A DNA stretch of 64,000 nucleotides from Aegilops tauschii subsp. strangulata. Taxonomy: Eukaryota > Streptophyta > Magnoliopsida > Poales > Poaceae. The position numbers were made by a program, and so were the translations under genes. The notes under the pieces are model-generated. The model was given only the letters and a program-made list of their open reading frames with translations. It searched no databases and was not told the origin of the DNA. The DNA is taken from positions 566,658,880-566,722,879 of the forward strand of contig NC_053037.3 of NCBI RefSeq assembly GCF_002575655.3, read 5' to 3'. Below are positions 53,615 through 64,000 of this stretch, in pieces (position 1 is the first letter of the stretch; each line of letters opens with the position of its first letter).

Positions 53615-56600
53615 TCATGGGACCGGAGCGTGGATGAAGCCGCCGTCTATCGTGATGGTGATGAAGTCGCGGGCGTTGTCAGCCTGCATTTGTAGCGTTG
53701 TGTCTATCTCACTGTTGGACGGTTGATATTTGAGGTAGAACTGCCCCGAGGTACGAAGGACATCTTGATGGATGATTTCTGCAAACTCCGACTGGATGCG
53801 AAAGAATTCTTGTCGGATGTCGACTGGATCCTTCTGACCACCAGGCGGCTGCTTGACGCAGGGGAATGTCGTATTGTGGGTGAACACGTGCCTGCCGTAC
53901 CTACGAGCTGGCCTCTTAAAGGTGCCTCCAGATGCGGCGCAGCTGGGGAGAGCATCATCAAGAACTTTCTTGATATTTGTGTAGTCTATCTTGGAGTCAC
54001 GGTCCGGGTCGAAATACGTGGCCATGGAATATTTCGGGCTTAAGAGGATGAGTGTGCAATGTGTGTCACTGCACAGAACACGGAATGTTAGAAAAAAAAG
54101 AACGATCGAAATCTAAGAAATCATATGTTACGGGGCGGTTAGGGGATGACTTACTCGGGAAAGTAAGGCACGAGGACGTTATCCTTATCTGGGTTTGCCA
54201 GAATGACGCCTTCGAGGTGTGAACTCGCGACTTGCCGGTCCCCAGCGCTGCCCAAGATCTTGGCACGCATGTAGAAGGGGTCGACTATCACAATGTCCGG
54301 GGTCTTGTCTCTAATGATCCGCATATCCATACTCAGCGAAAACAGCCGAACGAAGGTGTAGTGCAGCGGATGAAGGTTAAACATAGCAAAGATGTCATCA
54401 AACCGCAGGACGATCGTACCCCCGACGGCGCTATCCACAAAGCCCTTGCCCTCTGGCACCTTGGCCACGAAAACCAGGTATGCCACATCATTCTCTCTGA
54501 GACGCCGCTTCTCCAAAGAAAGAACACTGTCATGCAGACTCCGCATAGCACCGGTTGCAGCATTTAGCATATTTGTCGATAGCATCCCCCTATCCGCCAC
54601 ATGCACCCTCCTCGAGATATCCTTAGGTGAACGTGGCCCGTCCTGAGCACGGATCGTACTCGGTGCCGGCTGGCTCGCACTGGCGCCCTTGTTAGTCTTT
54701 CGTTTCCGTCCCTTCTTCCTGATCTACTGTAATGGGATCAAGTTCTGCTCATAGACCGCCTTCTTGAGCGTGTTGGGGCTGATAATATTTCGCACGTCAG
54801 CTATCTGAGGCTCGGTGAAGGCGGCAGCTGGAGGCGTCTCCTGAGAACTGAACGCCAGACGACGCCTGTTGCAATTGGGTTTCTCCGCCGTACCAGCTAG
54901 ATCGCGGTCGTCTTTTTCAGGGTTGGGTTCTTGAGAAGGAGGCCCGCAGAACTCGTCACCGTACCCATGTTCGGCAAAGTACTTATCGACGTTGGAAAAT
55001 TTACCGTCGTCGTTGTCGTCGTCGTCCGGATGCTGTGCCATATGCATGTCCGGATCCTGTGCCATAGGGATGTCCAGCATGTCTGGTAGCGTTGCGGCAT
55101 TCTTGCCATGGCTTGGCGCTAGCACGACTCGCGGTCTTGTCTGTGGGGTGGTGTCCCCCGCCCCCAAACGAATCTGGCTCTTCGGCCAAAGCAGGGGCCA
55201 GCTTACGCAGACGCTGAGGGTCATCACATCATCTTCGTCGGCCCCAGCGGGTCGAATCGGAGGTAACAACTCGTCGCAGCCTGGCAGCACCCGAACCAGT
55301 TCAACCCTATACAAGGTGGGTGGCATTGGATTACCGTGGAACACGCGGTTGCCCGGTTGAACGATTCTGCCCTTGGCGACATCGACCAACTCGCCGCCCA
55401 CAAAGTGCAGGAGTGTGCAAGGAACGTCGGCGACGCCCTGCGAAAACATGTAGGGCGTCAGGGATGCCCAGTCAAAGGCAAGGAGATGCAGTCATCGGCC
55501 GAGAGGCTTAGTTACCGTGATGTCGTCGAGCTCGGCTAATGTCGAGGCACCGCCAACGGCGGGCGTGCAACTGACGGAGGGGCCGCGTGCTGGCGAGGTG
55601 CCGGTCGGCGTACACCCGGGTGCATTAAGCTCCAATGCCCGTGTCGGTGCCAGAGACACGAATACCGCCTCCGCCGGAGACACCAATGGCGCCGCCTGCG
55701 CGTTGTGCGAGTTGCTGGCCGTGAAGCTGGGAACCGGGGGAGGCCCCTGTTGGCCGCCCGCAATCCACGTCGTCAGCCCCTGAATCAAGGTAGGCACAAT
55801 GGCGGTGAGCGTCGTTCCCAGTTGTTGTTACACTTGCTCTTGGACAATCTCCGGAATCCGCGCCACTTGTGCCTTGAGTTCATGAACCTCGCACGACTGG
55901 CTTTCTGAGCTGGTCTTTTTCTCCTTTCGCCCACCAGCGGTATAGTATGACGACCATTTTGTGGACAAGCCTTTGCCGGCCACACGACCAGCTAACGACG
56001 GCTTACTGAGCTTATCCTTGTTTTTCATTACGTTCAACGCCCTATTTAAAGGGGTGTCAAAAGGGGAGCTCTGAGACAACCCCGCGCTACTGCTTTCAGC
56101 CTCCTGTGGAAGGAATGTGAACCATTTAGAAATTTGGCTTCATTAATTAGAATGCAACCATATGGAGCTAATTACGCGGGGGTGTATTCCTTACCAGAAC
56201 AAGCTCAAGCGCCCTGGTCTTCGGATCCTTGGTAAGCTCCTTTGTTACTGGGTCCTCCTTGTACCGGGCCCTGACAAAGTTCCTGGTCTGCTTGTCACGG
56301 AATTTCTCGAAGCAGGGCGGTAGGCCTTGCTAGGCACGCTCCGCGTCCTCCTTGTCCCATATAGGCTCCGCCACTCTGTAACCGCCGGGACCGAGTTGGT
56401 GGACCCCTAAGTTCAACTGCCGCATTTCTTTCCCCCACTGACTTGATTCGGAGGTTGCGCTGCTCTCGCACTTGATCTTGAACTCCTTGTAGTCATCTTC
56501 GCTCAGCAAAGGATATTTCGCCTTGATCTTCTCATAACTATCACCTTTTTCAATCATTGCCTTCACCGTGCTTCTCCATGTAGACAGGGCCATGCTCATC

Positions 56601-57118
56601 CTCGTGAGGGCGGCACTGTTCACTTTATTCCCTGAGAGGCGTGTGTTTGCAAACTCAGCGGGGAACTTGTATCGTTCGTGCAGCTTCGTGAAGAGGAGGC
56701 TGCGCAAATTCCCTCGGTCCTTATGCCTTAGGTTCTCGGTGTTGATCGAGACGGTGCTCCGAAGAATGCACCCGAGCTGAACCGAGTACCCCTTGACTAC
56801 TTGTTTGGGCGCCGTTGGATGCCCGTCGGAGTTCACTTCAGTAAATTCCTCCTTGACGGTGCCGAGCACGCTCGGGCGCCGGTCCTTCCGTTGCCTGTTC
56901 GGTTGGCTGCCATCGGTGCGTGCGCCGCCATCATCAGTGGTGGCATCCTCGGCGGCACCATCAGTGGTGTCATCCCCGACGCCACTAGGGGTTGTGTAGT
57001 CAGGATCGGTGTCTTCCGCGGCGTCGTCCTCATAGCGGTGAGGTTCTTCCTCCAGCTCCTGGGACAGCTCCCAGAATTGCTTGCCGCCCGAACCGCCGGC
57101 CTCATTGTTGTGGGCCAT
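53615..57118 (-). pseudogene. Second CACTA gene (Transposase_24-type, DUF8039-like, Ulp1-like end), with in-frame stops
   Basis: Proposed exons: 57118-56195, about 56102-55515, about 55440-54152 and 54068-53615, with GT/AG borders (CTG/GTAAGG; CCACAG/GAGGCT; CCCGA/GTAAGT; GTGCAG/TGACAC). Exon 1 has the plant Ptta/En/Spm pattern: an acidic N-terminus, then KYPLLSEDDYKEF and FVRARYKEDP. Exon 3 has a DUF8039-like block (FHGNPMPPTLYRVELV). The end resembles C48/Ulp1 proteases (THCTLILLSP, YFDPDRDSKIDY), but the stretch where the catalytic Cys belongs reads QPPGGQKDP and is shortened. TAG at 56330, TAA at 55828 and TAG at 54724 interrupt an otherwise open frame. Homology assignments are from memory. 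Confidence 0.7.
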
Positions 57119-57188
57119 GTTTCGCTCTAAATAGGAAAAAAGTTCAGTCAAAAAGTTGGTTATTGTCAAGGAACAAGATCATGGTCTC

Positions 57189-57330
57189 ATCATTTAGGGC
57201 TTGTCGACACCGAGGCATCCTAAAAGCTAAGCATTTATCATTTAGGGTTTGTCGACGCCGAGGCACCCTAAAAGCCTAAGCGTACATCATTTAGGTTCTC
57301 ATCGACACCGAGATACCCTAAAAGCTAAGC
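57189..57330. repeat. Three ~48-bp direct repeats upstream of the second CACTA gene
   Basis: Units start TCATTTAGG at 57190, 57238 and 57287. Each contains TCGACrCCGAGryAyCCTAAAA and lies 70-210 bp upstream of the proposed start codon at 57118. They could be promoter or leader repeats. Confidence 0.7.
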
Positions 57331-57462
57331 TGGGAAGGAGAATTCTAAGTTGGGCCTAATCACTTGGCTCTATTGCCACCTATGGTTTAATGCAGCAAGA
57401 ATAAAGGGGCAGTTGATCCTACTTAATTAAGTACTAAGACCCCGGCCCATGCATTAGTCACA

Positions 57463-57556
57463 AGTACCCCATATGTCCTATTTTTAGCACAGTCATGCTA
57501 AAATTCATGGAAAATTTCAGCATGACCTTTGCTGAAAATAGGACATATGGAGTACT
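57463..57556. repeat. 94-bp foldback (near-perfect hairpin)
   Basis: Left arm 57463-57505 (AGTACCCCATATGTCCTATT...) pairs with right arm 57514-57556 (...AATAGGACATATGGAGTACT) with only a few mismatches and one bulge; the loop is about 8 nt (CATGGAAA). It lies in the intergenic or intron region upstream of the second CACTA gene. Either a snapback/MITE-like relic or a small-RNA precursor. Confidence 0.7.
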
Positions 57557-58987
57557 CGAATTTGCCGGAACGGAAGTTAATCGACATTCCAGCAAACTCA
57601 AGGGCCTCTCGGGGTACAGCAGTAGCATCACAAGTTCAGATAACAAGAGCAGTTCAGCAGTTCAGATAACACGGTGGCTCATAACGCACCAACCAGTCAG
57701 ATAACAAGAGCAGTTCAGCAACACTGATACAATGCTCCAGCTAACAAACCAAACAAGTAAATCAATTACCACACCAGCAGAACCATACAGTCAGTCCCGT
57801 GATCCTCACCATACATGTCACTATGATAGAGCATTTGAAGGGAAAATCACATGTTAGGCACGCATAGTGATATGGTGCACATTCAGATGCATACTAGTAC
57901 AGCATGCGCATTCAAGAAGGAAATTTTATGTGAAAATGATGCTCATGCTAAAAACATAGGCCTTCAGTTTCAGTTCAGAAAGTTAAGAGGGAAACAACGG
58001 TGGGGAGCCATGCAAAACTTGATTAATTAATTTGTTTCTTGGAAATGATGTTCAGGTGGTAACACTCAGAGTATAATCTCCTACCTCAGTTTTTTTTGTT
58101 GGCATTTTTGTAGTTAGGGAGGTGTTTTGCTACAAGTCTGTAAGAGAAATGGGTGGTGTAAGGTGTTCAGATTGCTTATTACCCTCCAGTAGTTTCTTCA
58201 GATAGTTCAGTTTCACAGTAAAGGTTAAAACTTTCGTCTTTCTGGCGACTCAAGTATTCTGACAAAGCCAAATGTGATTTCAAGGTGGGGTAGAAGTAGG
58301 AGCGTGAGAGTAACTGTTTTCATTTTCTTCCTTTTTCGTGTTTGTTTAAGAAAAACATGGACAACCCTGCAAAAATAGATTTACAGTATAACTAATGCAA
58401 TTCCCAGTGACACTTTATATTAGATTTGGAATGTAAGAATAGTAGTATTATAGTGCAAATGACAGATGAATTTCAGTGAGTTCTACAGTATAATTGAAGT
58501 TGGATTACAGTGTAATATGATAGATTTACAGTGAACTGACACGTAAAACTGCTGGAATTCCTCCATGAATGTTAGTGAGAATTTCAAAAACTCCCACCTC
58601 CTAACAACATAACAAACACTAGCTGAACCACTAACTGAAACAACACAATACTGAAAATCATGGACAACCCTGCAAAAATATAGAATGTAAAGGGATGGTT
58701 GTTACTTGGCAAGTAGTTGCTTGCCTGCTTATTTCAAATGGATATATGACAAGCATACAGGCACACACAAGTGCTTCTTAGTTCAAAATACTACATGCCA
58801 AACACTCGTATGAGGAGAGGATTAACAATGTGCATATTAACAATGATTAGTCAACTTGTCTGTTAGACTGATATTAACTATAAGAACGGATGGATATACC
58901 TATATATAAGGAGGCATATTGTAGTTACTCGTACAGATCTATCCCCTATCAAATATTAAAGGATGGAGAACGCACTGTCAGACTTAC
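57557..58987. other. AT-rich region, intron-like, no gene recognised
   Basis: Lies between the foldback and the last recognisable LRR exon. Composition resembles intron sequence, with repeated TTACAGTrTAA-type words (58380-58530). No further LRR exon was found in any frame. Confidence 0.45.
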
Positions 58988-59571
58988 AATCTTTGCAGAT
59001 TAGGAAGGCCGGAGAAACTTGCAGGAATAGAACCGTTAAGACGATTGTGGGAAAAATCTCTGCACAACTTGCAAAAGTGAGTGTAAACTTAAAATACGAG
59101 TTCCCTTAACTTGGGGGGGGGGGAAGGGATCAATAAGGGATTTACAGTAGACTGTAAGGGATTTATTTGTTGTATCCATTGTAGTTATGTTGCTCGCTAG
59201 TTGGCCGGATGGTATGGGACCCATCAACTGATTCCAACTAACATCCCTGAAAGAAACACCAACACAAGAAAGAAAGAAAGAGAGATCAGAGCAAGTATAA
59301 GATTTTTCGATATAAGGTAATATGCAGTTTCAGAATTCGATGCATACAAGTAGCCAAGTTGTGGTATTCCACTGACGTCAGGAGCAGGGCCTTCCAAGCT
59401 GCAGTTCCTCAAACTCCTGATGGAGGGACCATACCAATTAGTCATGTGAGCAGAGCACAGAGCTAAACAAAGCAAACAGATGTAGAACATACTTACAGTT
59501 TCAGAAGTGTGGTGACATTTCCATAAGATGGAGGAATCGAACTTCCCGAGAAGTTGTTATTGTCTAGCTGG
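58988..59571 (-). pseudogene. Captured fragment of an LRR receptor-like kinase gene (four exons)
   Basis: Exons 59571-59497, 59416-59348, 59246-59178 and 59059-58988, each about 24 codons (one leucine-rich repeat per exon), all in the same splice phase. Peptides: LDNNNFSGSSIPPSYGN; SLRNCSLEGPAPDVSG; WNQLMGPIPSGQLASN; SHNRLNGSIPASFSGL, all classic plant LRR consensus. Donors are GTAAGT, GTATGC, a mutated GG (59177-59176) and GTAAGT; acceptors are CAG throughout. No signal peptide, transmembrane or kinase exon is present. It lies inside the CACTA, in the same orientation as its genes. The one-repeat-per-exon structure resembles LRR-VIII/LRR-I-like receptor kinases, but the subfamily is uncertain. 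Confidence 0.85.
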
Positions 59572-59822
59572 CTGGAATCATTTTGAAAAGACGTAATTAG
59601 ACGGAAGCGAATGTATATATCTTAAAAATGTGATGTGTTACATGCCAAACACTCACACTGCGGCCACATAGATAATGGCTGTTGCTTAATTACCAGTACT
59701 AGTGTTTCAAAACCCATTGCAAACACCCATCAAATCCACACAAGCAAGCGGCCAGCTGGATGCAAGCCCCACTTCACACACACGTTAACAAGGGTTGGGC
59801 ATGTAGACAAAAGCTCATACCA

Positions 59823-60308
59823 GACAACTTATTTCAGAGGCACAAAGGGGAGCGAGAGCCACCAAAATGCACACTTGAGGAGGAAAACTAGAAAGGGAAG
59901 AAGAGAAGGGGAAGATGGATTCGTACCTCTTCTTCTTCTTGAGGAGGAGAGGGTGTAGACTTGAGTCCGGGCGGCGGCCTGGATTGGGGGGAGCAGCCTG
60001 CGGCGCGTGGCCTGGCTGAGCTGAGGTAGAGGCGGTCGTCGTCTCCTCCTCCTCGTCGTCCTCCTGCTGGTCCTCCTCCTCCAGCTCGGGGCGCGGGGGA
60101 GCTGCAGTGGTGGGGGCGCGGGGGCGCGGGGTCGGCGGCGCGGGGGAGCTGCAGTGGTGGGGGCGCGGGGGCGGCGCCGCGGGGGAGCTGCAGTGGTGGG
60201 GGGCGTGGGGGCGCGGGAGCGGCTGGGGTGGAGTCCGGCTGGGGTCGGGGCGGCGCCGTCGTGTGGGTCGGGGCAGCGCGCGGGTGGACTGGCGAGGGAG
60301 AGGGACAA
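59823..60308 (-). other. Pro/Arg-rich putative first exon upstream of the captured LRR exons
   Basis: A GC-rich minus-strand frame beginning MSLSLASPPARCPDP is low-complexity (PPRRRPRAP repeats) and runs to a splice-donor-like CTG/GTATGAGC at about 59814. It would splice towards the LRR exons, giving a chimeric transcript. Coding status is doubtful; the peptide is largely the product of a GC minisatellite (three units of about 47 bp at 60085-60205). Confidence 0.35.
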
Positions 60309-60351
60309 AGGGGATCTGGCGAGGGAGAGGGAGGAGATAGCTAGGGGGGAA

Positions 60352-60545
60352 ACTTACTAATGGCGCACCCCGAAGCGGTGCTCCATTAGAATGTTTTTTT
60401 AGATAGCAATGGCGCACCCACGATCGGTGCGCCATTAGTAATCTTTTTTTATATAGCAATGGCGCACCAGCCAGATGTGTGCCATTAGTAATCTTTTTTA
60501 TATATAGCAATGGCGCACCAGCCAGAGGTGCGCCATAAGTAATAT
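60352..60545. repeat. Internal cluster of CACTA subterminal-type repeats
   Basis: Four units with AATGGCGCACC...GGTGCGCCATTAGTAAT, the same motif as at the 3' terminus (52563-52875), alternating with T-rich spacers. It lies between TNP2 and the chimeric LRR/second-gene region. No CACTA terminus is seen beside it. Confidence 0.8.
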
Positions 60546-61090
60546 TTTTTATTATTATTTTTTGTTGCATCTAATAATTTTTTAGAAAATGAATATGAAT
60601 ATGAAATAGTAATAATTTCTTATAAAAACAGTAATAATTTTTTTAAAAATATCATCAAATTTGTTATTTTAAAATATTTATGAATATGAAAAAATATCAT
60701 CAAATTTATTATTTGAAAATATCATCAAATTTGTTATTTGAAAATATCATCAAATTTGTTTTTTTGCAATTTTAGTTGCATTCATTTGTGACGGTGGAGC
60801 GGGCCGGGGAGGGTGCGGGGGAGGGTGCGGGGGGTCGTCGGCGGCGGTGGAGCGGGCCGGGGAGGGTGCGGTGGGTCGTCGGCGGCGGTGGAGCAGGGGA
60901 GGGTGCGGTGGGTCGTCGGCTGCGGTGGAGCGGGGGAGGGTGCGGGGGGTCGGCGGCGGCGGCCCGTGGAGCGGGGTAGAGGGTGCGGGGGGTGCTCGGC
61001 GGCGAGGGGGACCGGATCTGGCGAGGTGGGATAGCGATCATGATGGAGGGGGGTCGAGATCGAGTGCCCATGAAATTTAAAAATATTCAT
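60546..61090. repeat. AT-rich and GC-rich minisatellites between the two CACTA genes
   Basis: 60648-60770: about four AT-rich units with AAAATATCATCAAATTTGTT, spaced about 24 bp in the well-kept ones. 60785-60990: GC-rich units of about 42-48 bp (GGTGGAGCGG...GTCGTCGGCGGC). Pro-rich ORFs over the second block are products of the repeat. Confidence 0.7.
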
Positions 61091-61163
61091 GAGTTCAAAA
61101 AGTGCCCATGAAATACAATCGAGAAATGAAGGCTACAATTTAAATACAATCGATCTTAGCTAG

Positions 61164-64000
61164 CTATCTGTTCACAATCTTCTTGCCCTTATTTTTCGTA
61201 AATGGAGTTCTTCTCTTGAACGGACATCCTTTAGGTAGGGTGGTCCTGCTTCTTCTTGTGGTGTATGCTGATACTTCATCGTCGTCGTCATGTTCCATCT
61301 TCGGGTCGCCGTACTTGTCGAAGTCTTGCTCATTGGCGACTCCATCCATTCCGATGATCTTCCTTTTGTCTCTCCTCACGACAACACGACTGGGCTTTGA
61401 CGGGTCGGTAATGAAGAAGCATTAGTCCACTTGGGAAGCCAGTACCCATGGCTCATTTTTCGCGGTGACGTTCGCGCCTGCTGTCTTGGATTTGGCTTCG
61501 GGTATAACCATGGTGGTGAAATACCGGTCTTCTCTTATGACGCTCTTGGCCCATCTAAGACGGAACATCAGGACCTTCTCTCAAGCGTAGCTTAGCTCCC
61601 AGATCTCCTTGATCCTTCCGTAGTATCTGTCCTTGTCGTTACCGGTGTAGGATTTCATCGTTACCCCGGAGTTCTGATAACCATCGCTCTTCATGTCCTT
61701 TCCCTCGGTGTAGAATGTGTAGCCATTGATATCGTACGCCTCATACGTCATCAGGTTGTGCTCGGCGCCCTGTGACAAGGCGAATATGAGTTGTTCTTCC
61801 GCGGAAGAATCCTCATGTAAAGGGTACGACAGAAGCTTCTGTTTGAACCAACGCGTGAAACATGAGTTGTGCTCATTGATTATATCTTCGTCCGTCCTCT
61901 GTTGGCCTCGGTCATTGTACGTCTTCTCAATAAAGGTTTTGTGCTCTACCACCCAAGGATCGACCACGTCTATGTGTTGTAGCGCGACTAGGTTTGCTCT
62001 TTCAAAGTCGACGAGTCGACCCTCGAAGTCGACATGCATTTCACGGCGACCCTCACGGTGACCCCATCCAGCGAGCCTGCCGAGCTGCCTGTTGACGGGC
62101 AGACCAACGGGGTTCTCGATGCCTAGATAATTCGTGCTGTAGGAGATGCACTCTTCGGTCAGAAAGCCCCTGGCTATGCTTCCCTCTGGACGTGACATGT
62201 TGCGAACATATCCTTTGATGACACCATTCATCCTTTCGAACGGCATCATGTTGTGCAGGAACGTCGGCCTGAGTTGGATGATATCCTCCACGATATGGAC
62301 CAGCAGATGCACCATAACGTCAAAGAATGCGGGCGGGAAGTACATCTCAAGCTCGCATAGTATCACCACGATCTCTTCCTGTAGCCTTCTGAGTAGCCTC
62401 ACGCCAACCGACTCCCGAGAGATGACGTCGAAAAAGTTGCATAGGCCAAATAGCATTTCACGGACGTGCGCATCCATGTCCCATGGATTGCAACTCGAAG
62501 TATCTGCGTCATCAGCACGTGACAGTCGTGAGACTTCATCCCGCTGAACTTCTGCTTCGCTGAGTCTAGGTATCTGCTTATCTTCCCCGCGTAACCATAA
62601 GGAAGTTTTAATCCTACGAGGCAGGTGAAAAACTGATCGATCTCCTCCTGACTTGGAGTGAAGCACGCGGGAGGGAAGTCATTTCCGGTCTTCTTGGCCT
62701 TTTTGCCTTTGCGACGACTTTCCGTGTCCTGCTTCGCCTCATCATCATCATCATTAGCATGAAGCTCCTCCCTGATGCCCATTGATTTCAAGTCTGCCCT
62801 TGCTTTCGGCCCATCTTTGGTCCTCTCCGGCATGTTGAGCAGGGTACCAAGCAGACTCGCGCACACGTTCTTCGTGATATGCATGACATCAAGGCTGTGA
62901 GGCACACGGTGGATCTTACAGTACGGCAAGTCCCAGAAAACAGACCCCATTTTCCATACCTTCAGCAGCGGCTCTTGCGCCTTTCGCTTCTTTCCCGGCT
63001 CTGGCGCCTTTTGCTTCTTTCCCGGCAGTGGGCAATCTTTCCAATTTTTCAACAGCTCGTCTATTTCCTCGCCGCTCCTCGTACACGGGCGTCTTCGGGG
63101 TTCGGTTTCACCATCCAACAAATGCTTGCATTTTCTCCATGGGTCATCGTCACGAAGCCACCTTCGATGTCCCATGAGCACGGTTTTTGAAGACACGGGA
63201 TCTCTATCTAGCTGGCGATACGTTGTGTCATCCATGCACCTGACGCATCCAGAAAATTCATGGACCACCTGCCCCGCAAGATATCCGTAACCGAGATAGT
63301 CGTGCACCGTCGTGAGCAGTGCGGCTCTCATAGGGAAATATTCTTTCTCTGCGGCGTCCCACGTATTGGCTGGCGTTTTCCACAGCGTGTCTAGCTCCTC
63401 TTTCAGCAGCCCCAGATACAGATCGATGTCATTCCCTGGTTGTTTCAGCCCTTCAATTAGCATACTCATGTGAATGTACTTCCTCTTCATGCACAACCAG
63501 GGGGGAAGGTTGTACATCCACAAAAACACAGGCCAGGTGCTATGTGTGCTTCTCTGGCTGCCAAACGGATTGACTCCATCGGTGCTCGCGCCCAGCACGA
63601 TGTTCCTTGGATCGTTCCCAAATTCTGGGTGTTCGAAGTTAAACGCTTGCCACTGGCTCCCATCCTTAGGGTGACTCAGCATCTTGTCTTTTTTATTTAT
63701 CTCCGGATCATTTGCGTCATCTTCTCGCTTCTTCTCCTCCCTATCCACGTGCCAACGCAAGAGCTTTGCTACCTTAGGGAACGCGAAATACCGCTGTAGA
63801 CGAGGAGTGATTGGAAAGTACCACACCACTTTTCGAGGAGCTTTCTTCCTCTTCTTGTATCGAGTGACGCCGCACACCGGACATATGGTAGACTCCGCGT
63901 GCTCGTCCCGATAAATGATGCAATTGTTCATGCACACATGGTATTTCACGTGCGGTAAATCCAGAGGACACATGATTTTCTTCGCCTCCTCGAAACTGGT
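61164..64000 (-). pseudogene. tnp2: TNP2-type CACTA transposase, N-terminus outside window
   Basis: Minus-strand frame from the window edge: zinc-finger-like CPVCG and YFPITPRLQRYFA, then STDGVNPF, NLPPWLCMKRKY and LKQPGNDIDLYLGLL (Transposase_21/TNP2 core, 63950-62650), a Lys-rich insert, SAKQKFSGMKSHDCHVLM, then a DUF4218-like region (ELEMYFPPAFFDVMVHLLVH, about 62380-62270) and a DUF4216-like C-terminus (YYGRIKEIWELSY). A frameshift lies near 62490, where two overlapping frames meet, and in-frame stops occur at 61581 (TGA) and about 61424 (TAA). The C-terminus ends at 61164. This copy is inactive as read; the family catalyses cut-and-paste transposition of CACTA elements. Confidence 0.85.

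Larger units (their letters stand above)
52563..64000 (-). mobile_element. Large CACTA transposon (autonomous type), 3' end in window
   Basis: Terminus CACTACTAATAAAAGG at 52563 directly follows the copia LTR; the CAT at 52560-52562 is the likely target duplication. Genes lie on the minus strand: TNP2 transposase (64000-61164), a second transposon gene (57118-53615) and a small membrane ORF (53369-53115). A captured LRR receptor fragment (59571-58988) lies between them. The element continues past 64000, so its 5' terminus, the TNP2 N-terminus and the second target duplication are not visible. Confidence 0.9.

Noticed and set aside
59036..59227. Continuous 63-codon ORF MMGPIPSGQLASN... as a gene
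   Set aside because: It reads through an intron between two LRR exons; only its first part is real exon sequence.
60772..61090. Proline-rich ORFs between the CACTA genes
   Set aside because: Direct translation of a GC-rich minisatellite in several frames.
1..64000. tRNA or rRNA genes
   Set aside because: tRNA-like words seen (TGGTATCAGAGCC, TGGCGCCGTTGCC) are retrotransposon primer-binding sites, not tRNA genes; no cloverleaf or rRNA sequence was recognised.

Overview
The window is a stretch of large-genome grass DNA, almost certainly Triticeae (wheat, Aegilops, rye or barley). It consists almost entirely of nested transposable elements: Ty3/gypsy LTRs opening TGATACGTCTC, a Ty1/copia family whose LTR opens TGAAGGAAATATGCC, LTR elements with LTRs over 4 kb, a LINE, and CACTA DNA transposons. 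I recognised no intact ordinary host gene and no tRNA, rRNA or CRISPR. Family names are from memory and tentative. All coordinates and flanking duplications were read by eye.

Layout. 1-2832: LTR plus internal part of a gypsy element (minus strand) that cut a small TATA-driven gene at 2833. 2833-4637: remains of that gene, degenerate sequence and AT-rich DNA. 4638-12018: a tandem array of nine complete and two partial copies of a unit of about 730 bp. 12011-25569: a minus-strand long-LTR element with LTRs of about 4.16 kb, arranged internal(truncated)-LTR-internal-LTR and joined to the array through an 8-bp microhomology. 25570-26690: end of one CACTA element plus unassigned sequence. 26691-37059: a copia element (minus strand) whose pol is split by a 2.2-kb CACTA (28590-30764, CAT target duplication). 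37060-38070: LINE fragment. 38071-51165: a second long-LTR element (LTR 4.35 kb, plus strand), itself split by a gypsy element at 42903-50641 with a 5-bp GGATG duplication. 51166-52562: a plus-strand copia LTR of the same family as 26691-37059, broken by the large CACTA that runs from 52563 past the end of the window.

Most interesting content. (1) The internal domain of the long-LTR element at 18023-21407 has no recognisable gag or pol. It carries two tandem paralogous single-exon genes of an unrecognised family, each with its own TATA box, and on the opposite strand a TATA-preceded 53-residue ORF with one membrane segment. (2) The large CACTA carries, besides TNP2 and a second transposon gene with a degenerate Ulp1-like end, a captured fragment of an LRR receptor gene (four exons of 69-75 nt) and a small protein joining an RNase H1 N-terminal domain to a membrane tail. 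(3) The 2.2-kb CACTA carries a GC-rich intact ORF with its own promoter. (4) The 730-bp array is unexplained.

Inferred order of events: the LINE and long-LTR elements are old. The gypsy element entered the second long-LTR element, the copia elements came in on both sides, and the CACTA elements entered the copia sequences. The 730-bp array and the repeated LTR-internal arrangement arose by duplication and unequal or illegitimate recombination.
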